Source: Nemertoderma westbladi
Lineage: Eukaryota; Xenacoelomorpha; Nemertodermatida; Nemertodermatidae
Reading direction: 5' to 3'
NCBI GenBank assembly: GCA_032718475.1
Contig: JAUCBJ010005103.1
Location: forward strand, 1-53,559
Length of the DNA: 53,559 nt
In this document: piece after piece, positions 1-13,420 of the stretch
Numbering within the stretch: position 1 is the first letter of the stretch
How the letters are laid out: each line of letters opens with the position of its first letter
Notes under the pieces: model-generated
What the model saw: the letters and a program-made list of their open reading frames with translations, nothing else
Told to the model about the DNA's origin: nothing
Database searches by the model: none
Made by a program: the position numbers and the translations under genes

Positions 1-430
1 TACATAAATAAATTCACCATAACGTTGAAGAGTGCTTCTTGGAGTTGGCGTATTAGAAAAAGAAAGGATTTTGATTACAAGTCAAGAATACTAACATTTG
101 TGAATGAAATCAACGTTTGAACAAGTTCTAACAGATTAGGACTACATATACGACGCAACAGTGATATATTCTAGAAAAATTCTTTATAATACTGAAATAA
201 CTTGCCATTTTCCGAACATATTATTTCTTATTCACAGCTACATTATATCAAAATACAAAAACAACGCCAACTGCCTGTCTAAGTAATGTTTTAATAGGAA
301 ATAAAAATATGTGTAGTAGTAGCCATGTGTAACAATTGCAAACGAAATCTGTTGCTTTGCCATGAAACAATAACGGTTGAATTGATCAACAAAGGTATGA
401 ATTATTGATTAAGAAGATCGACAAAAATAT
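1..430. other. AT-rich spacer, no gene seen
   Basis: This is AT-rich single-copy-looking DNA before the first satellite. I see no open frame, RNA gene or recognisable repeat. If the EGF-like gene continues downstream on the minus strand, this would be intron or beyond, but no cysteine-rich exon is visible. Confidence 0.5.
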
Positions 431-3400
431 TAATGTTGAGACCTTGTGACTCAATTGGTAGATAAATGACTATAAACAGTTAATTATTGATGTGATCCCA
501 TGACTCAATTGGTCGATAAATGAATAATTATTGATGTGATCCCATGACTCAATTGGTCGATAAATGACTAGTTAATTATTGATGTGATCCCATGACTCAA
601 TTGGTCGAGAAATGAATAATTATTGATGTGATCTCATGACTCAATTGGTCGAGAAATGAATAGTTATTGATGTGATCCCATGACTCAATTGGTCGATAAA
701 TGAATAGTTATTGATGTGATCCCATGACTCAATTGGTCAATAAATGACTAGTTGTGATCCCTTGACTCAATCGGTCGATAAATGACTAGTTATTGATGTG
801 ATCCCATGACTCAATTGGTCGATAAATGACTAGTTATTGATGTGATCTCATGACTCAATTGGTCGATAAATGACTAGTTAATTATTGATGTGATCCCATG
901 ACTCAATTGGTCGAGAAATGAATAGTTATTGATGTGATCTCATGACTCAATTGGTCGATAAATGAATAGTTATTGATGTGATCTCATGACTCAATTGGTC
1001 GATAAATGACTAGTTAATTATTGATGTGATCCCATGACTCAATTGGTCGATAAATGACTAGTTATTGATGTGATCCCATGACTCAATTGGTCGATAAATG
1101 AATAGTTATTGATGTGATCCCTTGACTCAATCGGTCGATAAATGACTAGTTATTGATGTGATCCCATGACTCAATTGGTCGATAAATGACTAGTTATTGA
1201 TGTGATCTCATGACTCAATTGGTCGATAAATGACTAGTTAATTATTGATGTGATCCCATGACTCAATTGGTCGAGAAATGAATAGTTATTGATGTGATCT
1301 CATGACTCAATTGGTCGATAAATGAATAGTTATTGATGTGATCTCATGACTCAATTGGTCGATAAATGAATAGTTATTGATGTGATCCCATGACTCAATT
1401 GGTCGATAAATGACTAGTTATTGATGTGATCTCATGACTCAATTGGTCGATAAATGACTAGTTAATTATTGATGTGATCCCATGACTCAATTGGTCGAGA
1501 CATGAATAGTTATTGATGTGATCCCATGACTCAATTGGTCGATAAATGAATAGTTATTGATGTGATCCCATGACTCAATTGGTCGATAAATGACTAGTTA
1601 TTGATGTGATCCCTTGACTCAATCGGTCGATAAATGACTAGTTATTGATGTGATCCCATGACTCAATTGGTCGATAAATGACTAGTTATTGATGTGATCT
1701 CATGACTCAATTGGTCGATAAATGACTAGTTAATTATTGATGTGATCCCATGACTCAATTGGTCGAGAAATGAATAGTTATTGATGTGATCTCATGACTC
1801 AATTGGTCGATAAATGAATAGTTATTGATGTGATCTCATGACTCAATTGGTCGATAAATGAATAGTTATTGATGTGATCCCATGACTCAATTGGTCGATA
1901 AATGACTAGTTATTGATGTGATCTCATGACTCAATTGGTCGATAAATGACTAGTTAATTATTGATGTGATCCCATGACTCAATTGGTCGAGAAATGAATA
2001 GTTATTGATGTGATCCCATGACTCAATTGGTCGATAAATGAAGAGTTATTGATGTGATCCCATGACTCAATTGGTCGATAAATGAATAGTTATTGATGTG
2101 ATCCCATGACTCAATTGGTCGATAAATGACTAGTTATTGATGTGATCTCATGACTCAATTGGTCGATAAATGAATAGTTATTGATGTGATCCCATGACTC
2201 AATTGGTCGATAAATGACTAGTTAATTATTGATGTGATCCCATGACTCAATTGGTCGAGAAATGAATAGTTATTGATGTGATCCCATGACTCAATTGGTC
2301 GAGAAATGAATAGTTATTGATGTGATCCCATGACTCAATTAGTCGATAAATGACTAGTTATTGATGTGATCTCATGACTCAATTGGTCGATAAAAGACTA
2401 GTTATTGATGTGATCCCATGACTCAATTGGTCGATAAATGACTAGTTAATTATTGATGTGATCCCATGACTCAATTGGTCGAGAAATTAATAGTTATTGA
2501 TGTGATCCCATGACTCAATTGGTCGATAAATGAATAGTTATTGATGTGATCCCATGACTCAATTGGTCGATAAATGAATAGTTATTGATGTGATCCCATG
2601 ACTCAATTGGTCGATAAATGACTAGTTATTGATGTGATCTCATGACTCAATTGGTCGATAAATGAATAGTTATTGATGTGATCCCATGACTCAATTGGTC
2701 GATAAATGACTAGTTATTGATGTGATCCCATGACTCAATTGGTCGATAAATGACTAGTTATTGATGTGATCCCATGACTCAATTGGTCGATAAATGACTA
2801 GTTATTGATGTGATCTCATGACTCAATTGGTCGATAAATGACTAGTTATTGATGTGATCCCATGACTCAATTGGTCGATAAATGAATAGTTATTGATGTG
2901 ATCCCATGACTCAATTGGTCGATAAATGACTAGTTATTGATGTGATCCCATGACTCAATTGGTCGATAAATGAATAGTTATTGATGTGATCACATAACTC
3001 AATTGGTCGATAAATGAGATGTGATCCCATGACTCAATTGGTCGATAAATGACTAGTTATTGATGTGATCCCATGACTCAATTGGTCGATAAATGACTAG
3101 TTATTGATGTGATCCCATGACTCAATTGGTCGATAAATGACTAGTTATTGATGTGATCCCATGACTCAATTGGTCGATAAATGACTAGTTATTGATGTGA
3201 TCTCATGACTCAATTGGTCGATAAATGTCTAGTTATTGATGTGATCCCATGACTCAATTGGTCGATAAATGAATAGTTATTGATGTGATCCCATGACTCA
3301 ATTGGTAAATAAATGACTAGTTATTGATTGATGTGATCCCATGACTCAATTGGTAAATAAATGACTAGTTATTGATGTGATCCCATGACTCAATTGGTCG

Positions 3401-3645
3401 ATAAATGACTAGTTATTGATGTGATCCCATGACTCAATTGGTCGATAAATGAATAGTTATTGATGTGATCCCATAACTCAATTGGTCGATAAATGACTAG
3501 TTAGTTATTGATGTGATCCGTGATCCCATAACTCAATTGGTCGATAAATGAGATGTGATCCCATGACTCAATTGGTCGATAAATGACTAGTTATTGATGA
3601 TGTGATCCCATGACTAAATTGGTCGAAAAAGGACTAGTTAGTTAT
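431..3645. repeat. 44-bp tandem satellite, about 70 copies
   Basis: A head-to-tail array of a 44-bp unit, with a 48-bp variant carrying four extra bases (GTTAATTATTG instead of GTTATTG). Each unit contains TGACTCAATTGGTCGATAAA followed by TGACTAGTTATTGATGTGAT. Copies differ mainly at CCCATG/CTCATG, GATAAATG/GAGAAATG and GACTAG/GAATAG. The same run of variants starting with CCCTTGACTCAATCGG recurs near 760, 1120 and 1611, which indicates higher-order amplification by unequal exchange. Edge copies near 433 and 3600-3645 are degenerate, as expected for array ends. The unit is not a multiple of three and holds no long frame. Confidence 0.97.
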
Positions 3646-3680
3646 TCATTGATGACGGATGATTGGCAGTTGATACGTAC

Positions 3681-3832
3681 CAACTCGCAGTTTTCCCCCG
3701 AATATCCAGGGTTGCACATACACACCCCATCCCAGGGTTGGGGAACACCGTTTATACACGAGGCTTCGCGGGAACAACTTGGTCCATATCGCTGACCAGT
3801 ACACGATTCCCGACAGCTAGGCCCCCAGAAAC
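3681..3832 (-). CDS. EGF-like repeat exon of a host gene (partial, downstream exon)
   Basis: Minus-strand exon of 152 bp. The acceptor ends in TATTCCAG at 3833-3840 and a donor GTACGT starts at 3680. Two bases from the exon plus one from the previous exon make the first codon; 50 codons follow. The peptide has the pattern FWGPSCRESC, then RYGPSCSREASC, CINGVPQPWDGVCMC and NPGYSGENCEL, with regularly spaced cysteines and the C-x-C-x(2)-G-[YF]-x-G-x(2)-C ending typical of EGF-like domains. Spliced to the exon at 4935-5123, the junction codon is GGT (Gly), giving an uninterrupted EGF consensus. Repeats of this type occur in MEGF10/Draper/SCARF-like receptors and other extracellular proteins; I cannot say which. 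An alternative is read-through past the donor: the frame stays open only 10 more codons to a TAA, so this could instead be a terminal exon. The other strand is also open here but has no domain pattern. Confidence 0.8.
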
Positions 3833-4934
3833 CTGGAATATTATAGAAGACACAGATTTAATGACGACTTTAGGATAATATATTTTTTGTACTATATTTT
3901 TTATTTTTATATTTTATTTATTATTTTTATATTTTATATTTATCAATTTATGTATATTTAAAAGAAAAAAAATGTTATAGATCTTAATAATAATAGGCCT
4001 AATAATGCCCAAATTGAGTTAGATTGCGCTCTTTAAATCAAAAATGCTTATTACCCACGCCACGGGTGCTTGTAGTCATCGGTCAGAGATTCACTCACTA
4101 ACTATTAATTAATGGATGAATTAACAAATTCAATAATAATGCCCAGTCGTCGGTCTGACGTTTTGTCAAAGAATAATAAAAGTAATGTTATTAATTATTA
4201 ATTAATTAATGTTATTCGATAAAATAAGGTTGGGAAGTAACCTTATTACAACTGTAGTCTAATCTAAATGGACCCATATTATATGCGGGACTGCTAAATA
4301 ATTAATTTTGTTTTTTATTATAAAGTATGTACGGATTTTTATTTATTTATCGAAGAACAGTGACAGTGAAATAAAATTATCGCCAGAGACGAAACGGTTT
4401 CCATTAATTAGTAAACATTGCATTGTGTATCAAAATAAATTATTATTTCAATTCTAATAATTTATTAATTAAACTGGTGAGCCGATTCTTGCATTATAGT
4501 GTATTGCTCTGGCTCAATCCTAATTTTTATCAGATCATTCGATATAAATTACGACCCTTCCGCTAAAAGCAAAACAAAATCAATCCTGGGATTGATATAC
4601 ATTTCAGAATAATTATTGTATGTATTTCGACACCTGCTTGCTTTGATTGATGAAATTTCGATGGAAAAATGAAAACCTGGTGCTGTTCATATTGGCCCTT
4701 TTAACAATTAAAACTCTCTACTTACTTTATAATCAAGACACCAATAAAAAAAAATTGTTTAAAGTGAACATAAATAATGTTACTTTCTACAGGTAACAGG
4801 GGTAGGATTATGGTGGTTCATGGCGGCCAATTTACGCTACGTTATCCACTAGTGTGTGACCATCACGAGTATTTTTGGTTATCAGGGATTATTATAAACT
4901 GGTTGGGATATATTTACCGTGGAAATAAACTCAC
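3833..4934 (-). other. Probable intron of the EGF-like gene
   Basis: AT-rich DNA of 1.1 kb between the two EGF-like exons, bounded by GTGAGT at 4934-4929 (minus) and TTCCAG at 3838-3833. No additional cysteine-rich exon, open frame or tandem array was found in it. TAGGCCTAATAATG and long A/T runs are typical animal intron-like spacer. Confidence 0.6.
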
Positions 4935-5123
4935 CGTCTGGACATATACACCGACCAAATACATGGTCGCACAATATCCCGATGTCACAGTCACAACGTT
5001 GTTGACATTTGTAACCAAAGTAACCCGAGCGACATGTCAGCTCACAGCTGTCACCATAATAACCATTTTGGCATCGGCACCTGTTAGAAACACATGTTCC
5101 ACCATTTTGGCAATCGCAGTTAC
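4935..5123 (-). CDS. EGF-like repeat exon of a host gene (partial, upstream exon)
   Basis: Minus-strand exon of 189 bp, phase 1 at both ends (2 bases, 62 codons, 1 base), the classic symmetrical exon of extracellular domain genes. The acceptor is ATATTATAG at 5132-5124 and the donor GTGAGT at 4934-4929. The peptide contains CDCQNGGTC, CRCQNGYYGDSCE, CRSGYFGYKC and CDCDIGILC followed by GRCICPD. This is more than one EGF/laminin-EGF-like repeat with all cysteines in place, which implies a secreted or cell-surface protein. The exon feeds in frame into 3681-3832. The plus strand is also open across this interval (4777-5163) but that peptide has no such pattern and is an antisense shadow. Other exons must lie outside the window or in diverged sequence I could not recognise. 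The orthologous gene cannot be named. Confidence 0.85.
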
Positions 5124-5338
5124 CTATAATATTAACGGAATATTTTGCATGGATGGGATTTAGAAAGATTCTGCAGTCTGCATCCTATTATTTATTGTTT
5201 TCACTTACAATTTGTTACGCTGATTTGCAATCTAATTGTGTCAACCATCAAATAAAGTTTCATAATCGAATTAGCAAGAAATCGGAACTGAAACGATGGC
5301 AAATAAAGTTCCGAAGTTTGGTGGAAATATAAAACTAG
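5124..5338 (-). other. Short spacer between EGF exon and 41-bp satellite
   Basis: Single-copy-looking DNA upstream of the EGF exon on the minus strand. It includes pyrimidine-containing sequence and TCTAAAT, a possible branch-site region for the acceptor at 5124. No other feature is seen. Confidence 0.45.
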
Positions 5339-6289
5339 TCTCTACTACACACTATATGCTGACTCCAACTGAGACTCTCGGTCTACTACACACTATACGC
5401 TGACTCCAACTGAGACTCTCGGTCTACTACACACTATACGCTGACTCCAACTGAGACTCTCGGTCTACTACACACTATACGCTGACTCCAACTGAGACTC
5501 TCGATCTACTACACACTATACGTTGACTCCAACTGAGACCCTCGATCTACTACACACTATACGCTGACTCCAACTGAGACTCTCGGTCTACTACACACTA
5601 TATGCTGACTCCAACTGAGACTCTCGGTCTACTACACACTATACGCTGACTCCAACTGAGACTCTCGGTCTACTACACACTATACGCTGACTCCAACTGA
5701 GACTCTCGGTCTACTACACACTATACGCTGACTCCAACTGAGACTCTCGGTCTACTACACACTATACGCTGACTCCAACTGAGACTCTCGGTCTACTACA
5801 CACTATACGCTGACTCCAACTGAGACACTCGGTCTACTACACACTATACGCTGACTCCGACTGAGACTCTCGGTCTACTATACACTATACGCTGACTCCG
5901 ACTGAGACTCTCGGTCTACTACACACTATACGCTGACTCCAACTGAGACTCTCGGTCTACTACACACTATACGTTGACTCCAACTGAGACTCTCGGGCTA
6001 CTACACACTATACGCTAACTCCAACTGAGACTCTCGGTCTACTATACACTATACGCTGACTCCAACTGAGACTCTCGGTCTACTACACACTATACGCTGA
6101 CTCCAACTGAGACTCTCGGTCTACTACACACTATACGTTGACTCCAACTGAGACTCTCGGTCTACTACACACTATACGCTGAATCCAACTGAGACTCTCG
6201 GTCTACTACACACTATACACTGACTCCAACTGAGACTCTCGGTCTACTACACACTATACGCTAACTCCAACTGAGACTCTCGGTCTACT

Positions 6290-7996
6290 ACACACTATAC
6301 GTTGACTCCAACTGAGACTCTCGGTCTACTACACACTATACGCTGACTCCAACTGAGACACTCGGTCTACTACACACTATACGCTGACTCCGACTGAGAC
6401 TCTCGGTCTACTATACACTATACGCTGACTCCGACTGAGACTCTCGGTCTACTATACACTATACGCTAACTCCAACTGAGACTCTCGGTCTACTACACAC
6501 TATACGTTGACTCCAACTGAGACTCTCGGTCTACTACACACTATACGCTGAATCCAACTGAGACTCTCGGTCTACTACACACTATACACTGACTCCAACT
6601 GAGACTCTCGGTCTACTACACACTATACGCTAACTCCAACTGAGACTCTCGGTCTACTACACACTATACGTTGACTCCAACTGAGACTCTCGGTCTACTA
6701 CACACTATACGTTAACTCACTCCAACTGAGACTCTCGGTCTACTACACACTATACGCTAACTCCAACTGAGACTCTCGGGCTACTACACACTATACGCTG
6801 ACTCCGACTGAGACTCTCGGTCTACTATACACTATACGCTAACTCCAACTGAGACTCTCGGTCTACTACACACTATACGTTGACTCCAACTGAGACTCTC
6901 GGTCTACTACACACTATACGCTGAATCCAACTGAGACTCTCGGTCTACTACACACTATACACTGACTCCAACTGAGACTCTCGGTCTACTACACACTATA
7001 CGCTAACTCCAACTGAGACTCTCGGTCTACTACACACTATACGCTGACTCCAACTGAGACTCTCGGTCTACTACACACTATACGCTGACTCCAACTGAGA
7101 CTCTCGGTCTACTACACACTATACGCTGACTCCAACTGAGACACTCGGTCTACTACACACTATACGCTGACTCCGACTGAGACTCTCGGTCTACTATACA
7201 CTATACGCTGACTCCGACTGAGACTCTCGGTCTACTACACACTATACGCTAACTCCAACTGAGACTCTCGGTCTACTACACACTATACGTTGACTCCAAC
7301 TGAGACTCTCGGTCTACTACACACTATACGTTAACTCACTCCAACTGAGACTCTCGGTCTACTACACACTATACGCTAACTCCAACTGAGACTCTCGGGC
7401 TACTACACACTATACGTTGACTCCAACTGAGACCCTCGATCTACTACACACTATACGTTGACTCCAACTGAGACTCTCGGTCTACTACACACTATACGCT
7501 GACTCCAACTGAGACTCTCGGTCTACTACACACTATACGCTGACTCCAACTGAGACTCTCGGTCTACTACACACTATACATTGACTCCAACTGAGACTCT
7601 CGGTCTACTACACACTATACGCTGACTCCAACTGAGACTCTCGGGCTACTACACACTATACGCTGACTCCAACTGAGACTCTCGGTCTACTACACACTAT
7701 ACGTTGACTCCAACTGAGACTCTCGGTCTACTACACACTATACGCTGACTCCAACTGAGACACTCGGTCTACTACACACTATACGCTGACTCCGACTGAG
7801 ACTCTCGGTCTACTATACACTATACGCTGACTCCGACTGAGACTCTCGGTCTACTATACACTATACGCTAACTCCAACTGAGACTCTCGGTCTACTACAC
7901 ACTATACGTTGACTCCAACTGAGACTCTCGGTCTACTACACACTATACGCTGAATCCAACTGAGACTCTCGGTCTACTACACACTATACACTGACT
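6290..7996 (+). repeat. Higher-order block of the 41-bp satellite (copy 1)
   Basis: About 1.7 kb of 41-bp units whose order of rare variants is repeated at 11714-13420. The three GAGACA marker sites at 6355, 7138 and 7757 correspond exactly to 11779, 12562 and 13181, a constant offset of 5424 bp. That equals 132 units of 41 bp plus three 4-bp insertions. Block ends are approximate. Confidence 0.8.
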
Positions 7997-10900
7997 CCAA
8001 CTGAGACTCTCTGTCTACCACACACTATACGCTGACTCCAACTGAGACTCTCGGTCTACTACACACTATACATTAACTCCAACTGAGACTCTCGGTCTAC
8101 TACACACTATACGTTGACTCCAACTGAGACTCTCGGTCTACTACACACTATACGTTGACTCCAACTGAGACTCTCGGTCTACTACACACTATACGTTGAC
8201 TCCAACTGAGACTCTCGGTCTACTACACACTATACATTGACTCCAACTGAGACTCTCGGTCTCCTACACACTATACGCTGACTCCAACTGAGACTCTCGG
8301 TCTACTACACACTATACGTTGACTCCAACTGAGACACTCGGTCTACTACACACTATACGTTGACTCCAACTGAGACTCTCGGTCTACTACACACTATACG
8401 CTGACTCCAACTGAGACTCTCGGTCTACTACACACTATACATTGACTCCAACTGAGACTCTCGGTCTCCTACACACTATACGCTGACTCCAACTGAGACT
8501 CTCGGTCTACTACACACTATACATTAACTCCAACTGAGACTCTCGGTCTACTACACACTATACGTTGACTCCAACTGAGACTCTCGGTCTACTACACACT
8601 ATACGTTGACTCCAACTGAGACTCTCGGTCTACTACACACTATACGCTGACTCCAACTGAGACTCTCGGTCTACTACACACTATACGTTGACTCCAACTG
8701 AGACTCTCGGTCTACTACACACTATACGTTAACTCACTCCAACTGAGACTCTCGGTCTACTACACACTATACGCTAACTCCAACTGAGACTCTCGGGCTA
8801 CTACACACTATACGCTGACTCCGACTGAGACTCTCGGTCTACTATACACTATACGCTAACTCCAACTGAGACTCTCGGTCTACTACACACTATACATTGA
8901 CTCCAACTGAGACTCTCGGTCTCCTACACACTATACGCTGACTCCAACTGAGACTCTCGGTCTACTACACACTATACATTAACTCCAACTGAGACTCTCG
9001 GTCTACTACACACTATACGTTGACTCCAACTGAGACTCTCGGTCTACTACACACTATACGTTGACTCCAACTGAGACTCTCGGTCTACTACACACTATAC
9101 GCTGACTCCAACTGAGACTCTCGGTCTACTACACACTATACATTGACTCCAACTGAGACTCTCGGTCTACTACACACTATACGTTGACTCCAACTGAGAC
9201 TCTCGGTCTACTACACACTATACGTTGACTCCAACTGAGACTCTCGGTCTACTATACACTATACGCTGACTCCAACTGAGACTCTCGGTCTACTACACAC
9301 TATACATTGACTCCAACTGAGACTCTCGGTCTACTACACACTATACGTTGACTCCAACTGAGACTCTCGGTCTACTACACACTATACATTAACTCCAACT
9401 GAGACTCTCGGTCTCCTACACACTATACGCTGACTCCAACTGAGACTCTCGGTCTACTACACACTATACATTAACTCCAACTGAGACTCTCGGTCTACTA
9501 CACACTATACATTGACTCCAACTGAGACTCTCGGTCTCCTACACACTATACGCTGACTCCAACTGAGACTCTCGGTCTACTACACACTATACATTAACTC
9601 CAACTGAGACTCTCGGTCTACTACACACTATACGTTGACTCCAACTGAGACTCTCGGTCTACTACACACTATACGTTGACTCCAACTGAGACTCTCGGTC
9701 TACTACACACTATACGCTGACTCCAACTGAGACTCTCGGTCTACTACACACTATACATTGACTCCAACTGAGACTCTCGGTCTCCTACACACTATACGCT
9801 GACTCCAACTGAGACTCTCGGTCTACTACACACTATACATTAACTCCAACTGAGACTCTCGGTCTACTACACACTATACGTTGACTCCAACTGAGACTCT
9901 CGGTCTACTACACACTATACGTTGACTCCAACTGAGACTCTCGGTCTACTACACACTATACGCTGACTCCAACTGAGACTCTCGGTCTACTACACACTAT
10001 ACATTGACTCCAACTGAGACTCTCGGTCTCCTACACACTATACGCTGACTCCAACTGAGACTCTCGGTCTACTACACACTATACATTAACTCCAACTGAG
10101 ACTCTCGGTCTACTACACACTATACGTTGACTCCAACTGAGACTCTCGGTCTACTACACACTATACGTTGACTCCAACTGAGACTCTCGGTCTACTACAC
10201 ACTATACGCTGACTCCAACTGAGACTCTCGGTCTACTACACACTATACGCTGACTCCAACTGAGACTCTCGGTCTACCACACACTATACGTTGACTCCAA
10301 CTGAGACCCTCGGTCTACTACACACTATACATTGACTCCAACTGAGACTCTCGGTCTACTACACACTATACGCTGACTCCAACTGAGACTCTCGGTCTAC
10401 CACACACTATACGTTGACTCCAACTGAGACCCTCGGTCTACTACACACTATACATTGACTCCAACTGAGACTCTCGGTCTACTACACACTATACGTTGAC
10501 TCCAACTGAGACTCTCGGTCTACTACACACTATACGTTGACTCCAACTGAGACTCTCGGTCTACCACACACTATACGTTGACTCCAACTGAGACTCTCTG
10601 TCTACCACACACTATACGCTGACTCCAACTGAGACTCTCGGTCTACTACACACTATACATTGACTCCAACTGAGACTCTCTGTCTACCACACACTATACG
10701 CTGACTCCAACTGAGACTCTCTGTCTACCACACACTATACGCTGACTCCAACTGAGACTCTCGGTCTACCACACACTATACGTTGACTCCAACTGAGACT
10801 CTCTGTCTACCACACACTATACGCTGACTCCAACTGAGACTCTCGGTCTACTACACACTATACATTGACTCCAACTGAGACTCTCTGTCTACCACACACT

Positions 10901-11713
10901 ATACGCTGACTCCAACTGAGACTCTCGGTCTACTACACACTATACGTTGACTCCAACTGAGACTCTCGGTCTACCACACACTATACGTTGACTCCAACTG
11001 AGACTCTCTGTCTACCACACACTATACGCTGACTCCAACTGAGACTCTCGGTCTACTACACACTATACATTGACTCCAACTGAGACTCTCTGTCTACCAC
11101 ACACTATACGCTGACTCCAACTGAGACTCTCGGTCTACTACACACTATACGCTGACTCCAACTGAGACTCTCGGTCTACCACACACTATACGTTGACTCC
11201 AACTGAGACCCTCGGTCTACTACACACTATACATTGACTCCAACTGAGACTCTCGGTCTACTACACACTATACGTTGACTCCAACTGAGACTCTCGGTCT
11301 ACTACACACTATACGTTGACTCCAACTGAGACTCTCGGTCTACCACACACTATACGTTGACTCCAACTGAGACTCTCTGTCTACCACACACTATACGCTG
11401 ACTCCAACTGAGACTCTCGGTCTACTACACACTATACATTGACTCCAACTGAGACTCTCTGTCTACCACACACTATACGCTGACTCCAACTGAGACTCTC
11501 TGTCTACCACACACTATACGCTGACTCCAACTGAGACTCTCGGTCTACTACACACTATACGCTGACTCCAACTGAGACTCTCGGGCTACTACACACTATA
11601 CGCTGACTCCAACTGAGACTCTCGGTCTACTACACACTATACATTAACTCCAACTGAGACTCTCGGTCTACTACACACTATACGTTGACTCCAACTGAGA
11701 CTCTCGGTCTACT

Positions 11714-13420
11714 ACACACTATACGTTGACTCCAACTGAGACTCTCGGTCTACTACACACTATACGCTGACTCCAACTGAGACACTCGGTCTACTACACA
11801 CTATACGCTGACTCCGACTGAGACTCTCGGTCTACTATACACTATACGCTGACTCCGACTGAGACTCTCGGTCTACTATACACTATACGCTAACTCCAAC
11901 TGAGACTCTCGGTCTACTACACACTATACGTTGACTCCAACTGAGACTCTCGGTCTACTACACACTATACGCTGAATCCAACTGAGACTCTCGGTCTACT
12001 ACACACTATACACTGACTCCAACTGAGACTCTCGGTCTACTACACACTATACGCTAACTCCAACTGAGACTCTCGGTCTACTACACACTATACGTTGACT
12101 CCAACTGAGACTCTCGGTCTACTACACACTATACGTTAACTCACTCCAACTGAGACTCTCGGTCTACTACACACTATACGCTAACTCCAACTGAGACTCT
12201 CGGGCTACTACACACTATACGCTGACTCCGACTGAGACTCTCGGTCTACTATACACTATACGCTAACTCCAACTGAGACTCTCGGTCTACTACACACTAT
12301 ACGTTGACTCCAACTGAGACTCTCGGTCTACTACACACTATACGCTGAATCCAACTGAGACTCTCGGTCTACTACACACTATACACTGACTCCAACTGAG
12401 ACTCTCGGTCTACTACACACTATACGCTAACTCCAACTGAGACTCTCGGTCTACTACACACTATACGCTGACTCCAACTGAGACTCTCGGTCTACTACAC
12501 ACTATACGCTGACTCCAACTGAGACTCTCGGTCTACTACACACTATACGCTGACTCCAACTGAGACACTCGGTCTACTACACACTATACGCTGACTCCGA
12601 CTGAGACTCTCGGTCTACTATACACTATACGCTGACTCCGACTGAGACTCTCGGTCTACTACACACTATACGCTAACTCCAACTGAGACTCTCGGTCTAC
12701 TACACACTATACGTTGACTCCAACTGAGACTCTCGGTCTACTACACACTATACGTTAACTCACTCCAACTGAGACTCTCGGTCTACTACACACTATACAC
12801 TAACTCCAACTGAGACTCTCGGGCTACTACACACTATACGTTGACTCCAACTGAGACCCTCGATCTACTACACACTATACGTTGACTCCAACTGAGACTC
12901 TCGGTCTACTACACACTATACGCTGACTCCAACTGAGACTCTCGGTCTACTACACACTATACGCTGACTCCAACTGAGACTCTCGGTCTACTACACACTA
13001 TACATTGACTCCAACTGAGACTCTCGGTCTACTACACACTATACGCTGACTCCAACTGAGACTCTCGGGCTACTACACACTATACGCTGACTCCAACTGA
13101 GACTCTCGGTCTACTACACACTATACGTTGACTCCAACTGAGACTCTCGGTCTACTACACACTATACGCTGACTCCAACTGAGACACTCGGTCTACTACA
13201 CACTATACGCTGACTCCGACTGAGACTCTCGGTCTACTATACACTATACGCTGACTCCGACTGAGACTCTCGGTCTACTATACACTATACGCTAACTCCA
13301 ACTGAGACTCTCGGTCTACTACACACTATACGTTGACTCCAACTGAGACTCTCGGTCTACTACACACTATACGCTGAATCCAACTGAGACTCTCGGTCTA
13401 CTACACACTATACACTGACT
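11714..13420 (+). repeat. Higher-order block of the 41-bp satellite (copy 2)
   Basis: Duplicate of 6290-7996 at offset 5424 bp, in the same orientation. It is nearly identical, with rare differences such as CACTAACTCC near 12797 where copy 1 has CGCTAACTCC. Confidence 0.8.

Noticed and set aside
3610-3878. Plus-strand frames of 61 and 71 codons
   Set aside because: Antisense to EGF-like exon 3681-3832 and partly satellite.
4777-5163. 128-codon plus-strand protein
   Set aside because: Antisense to the EGF-like exon, whose cysteine pattern and splice sites explain the open region.
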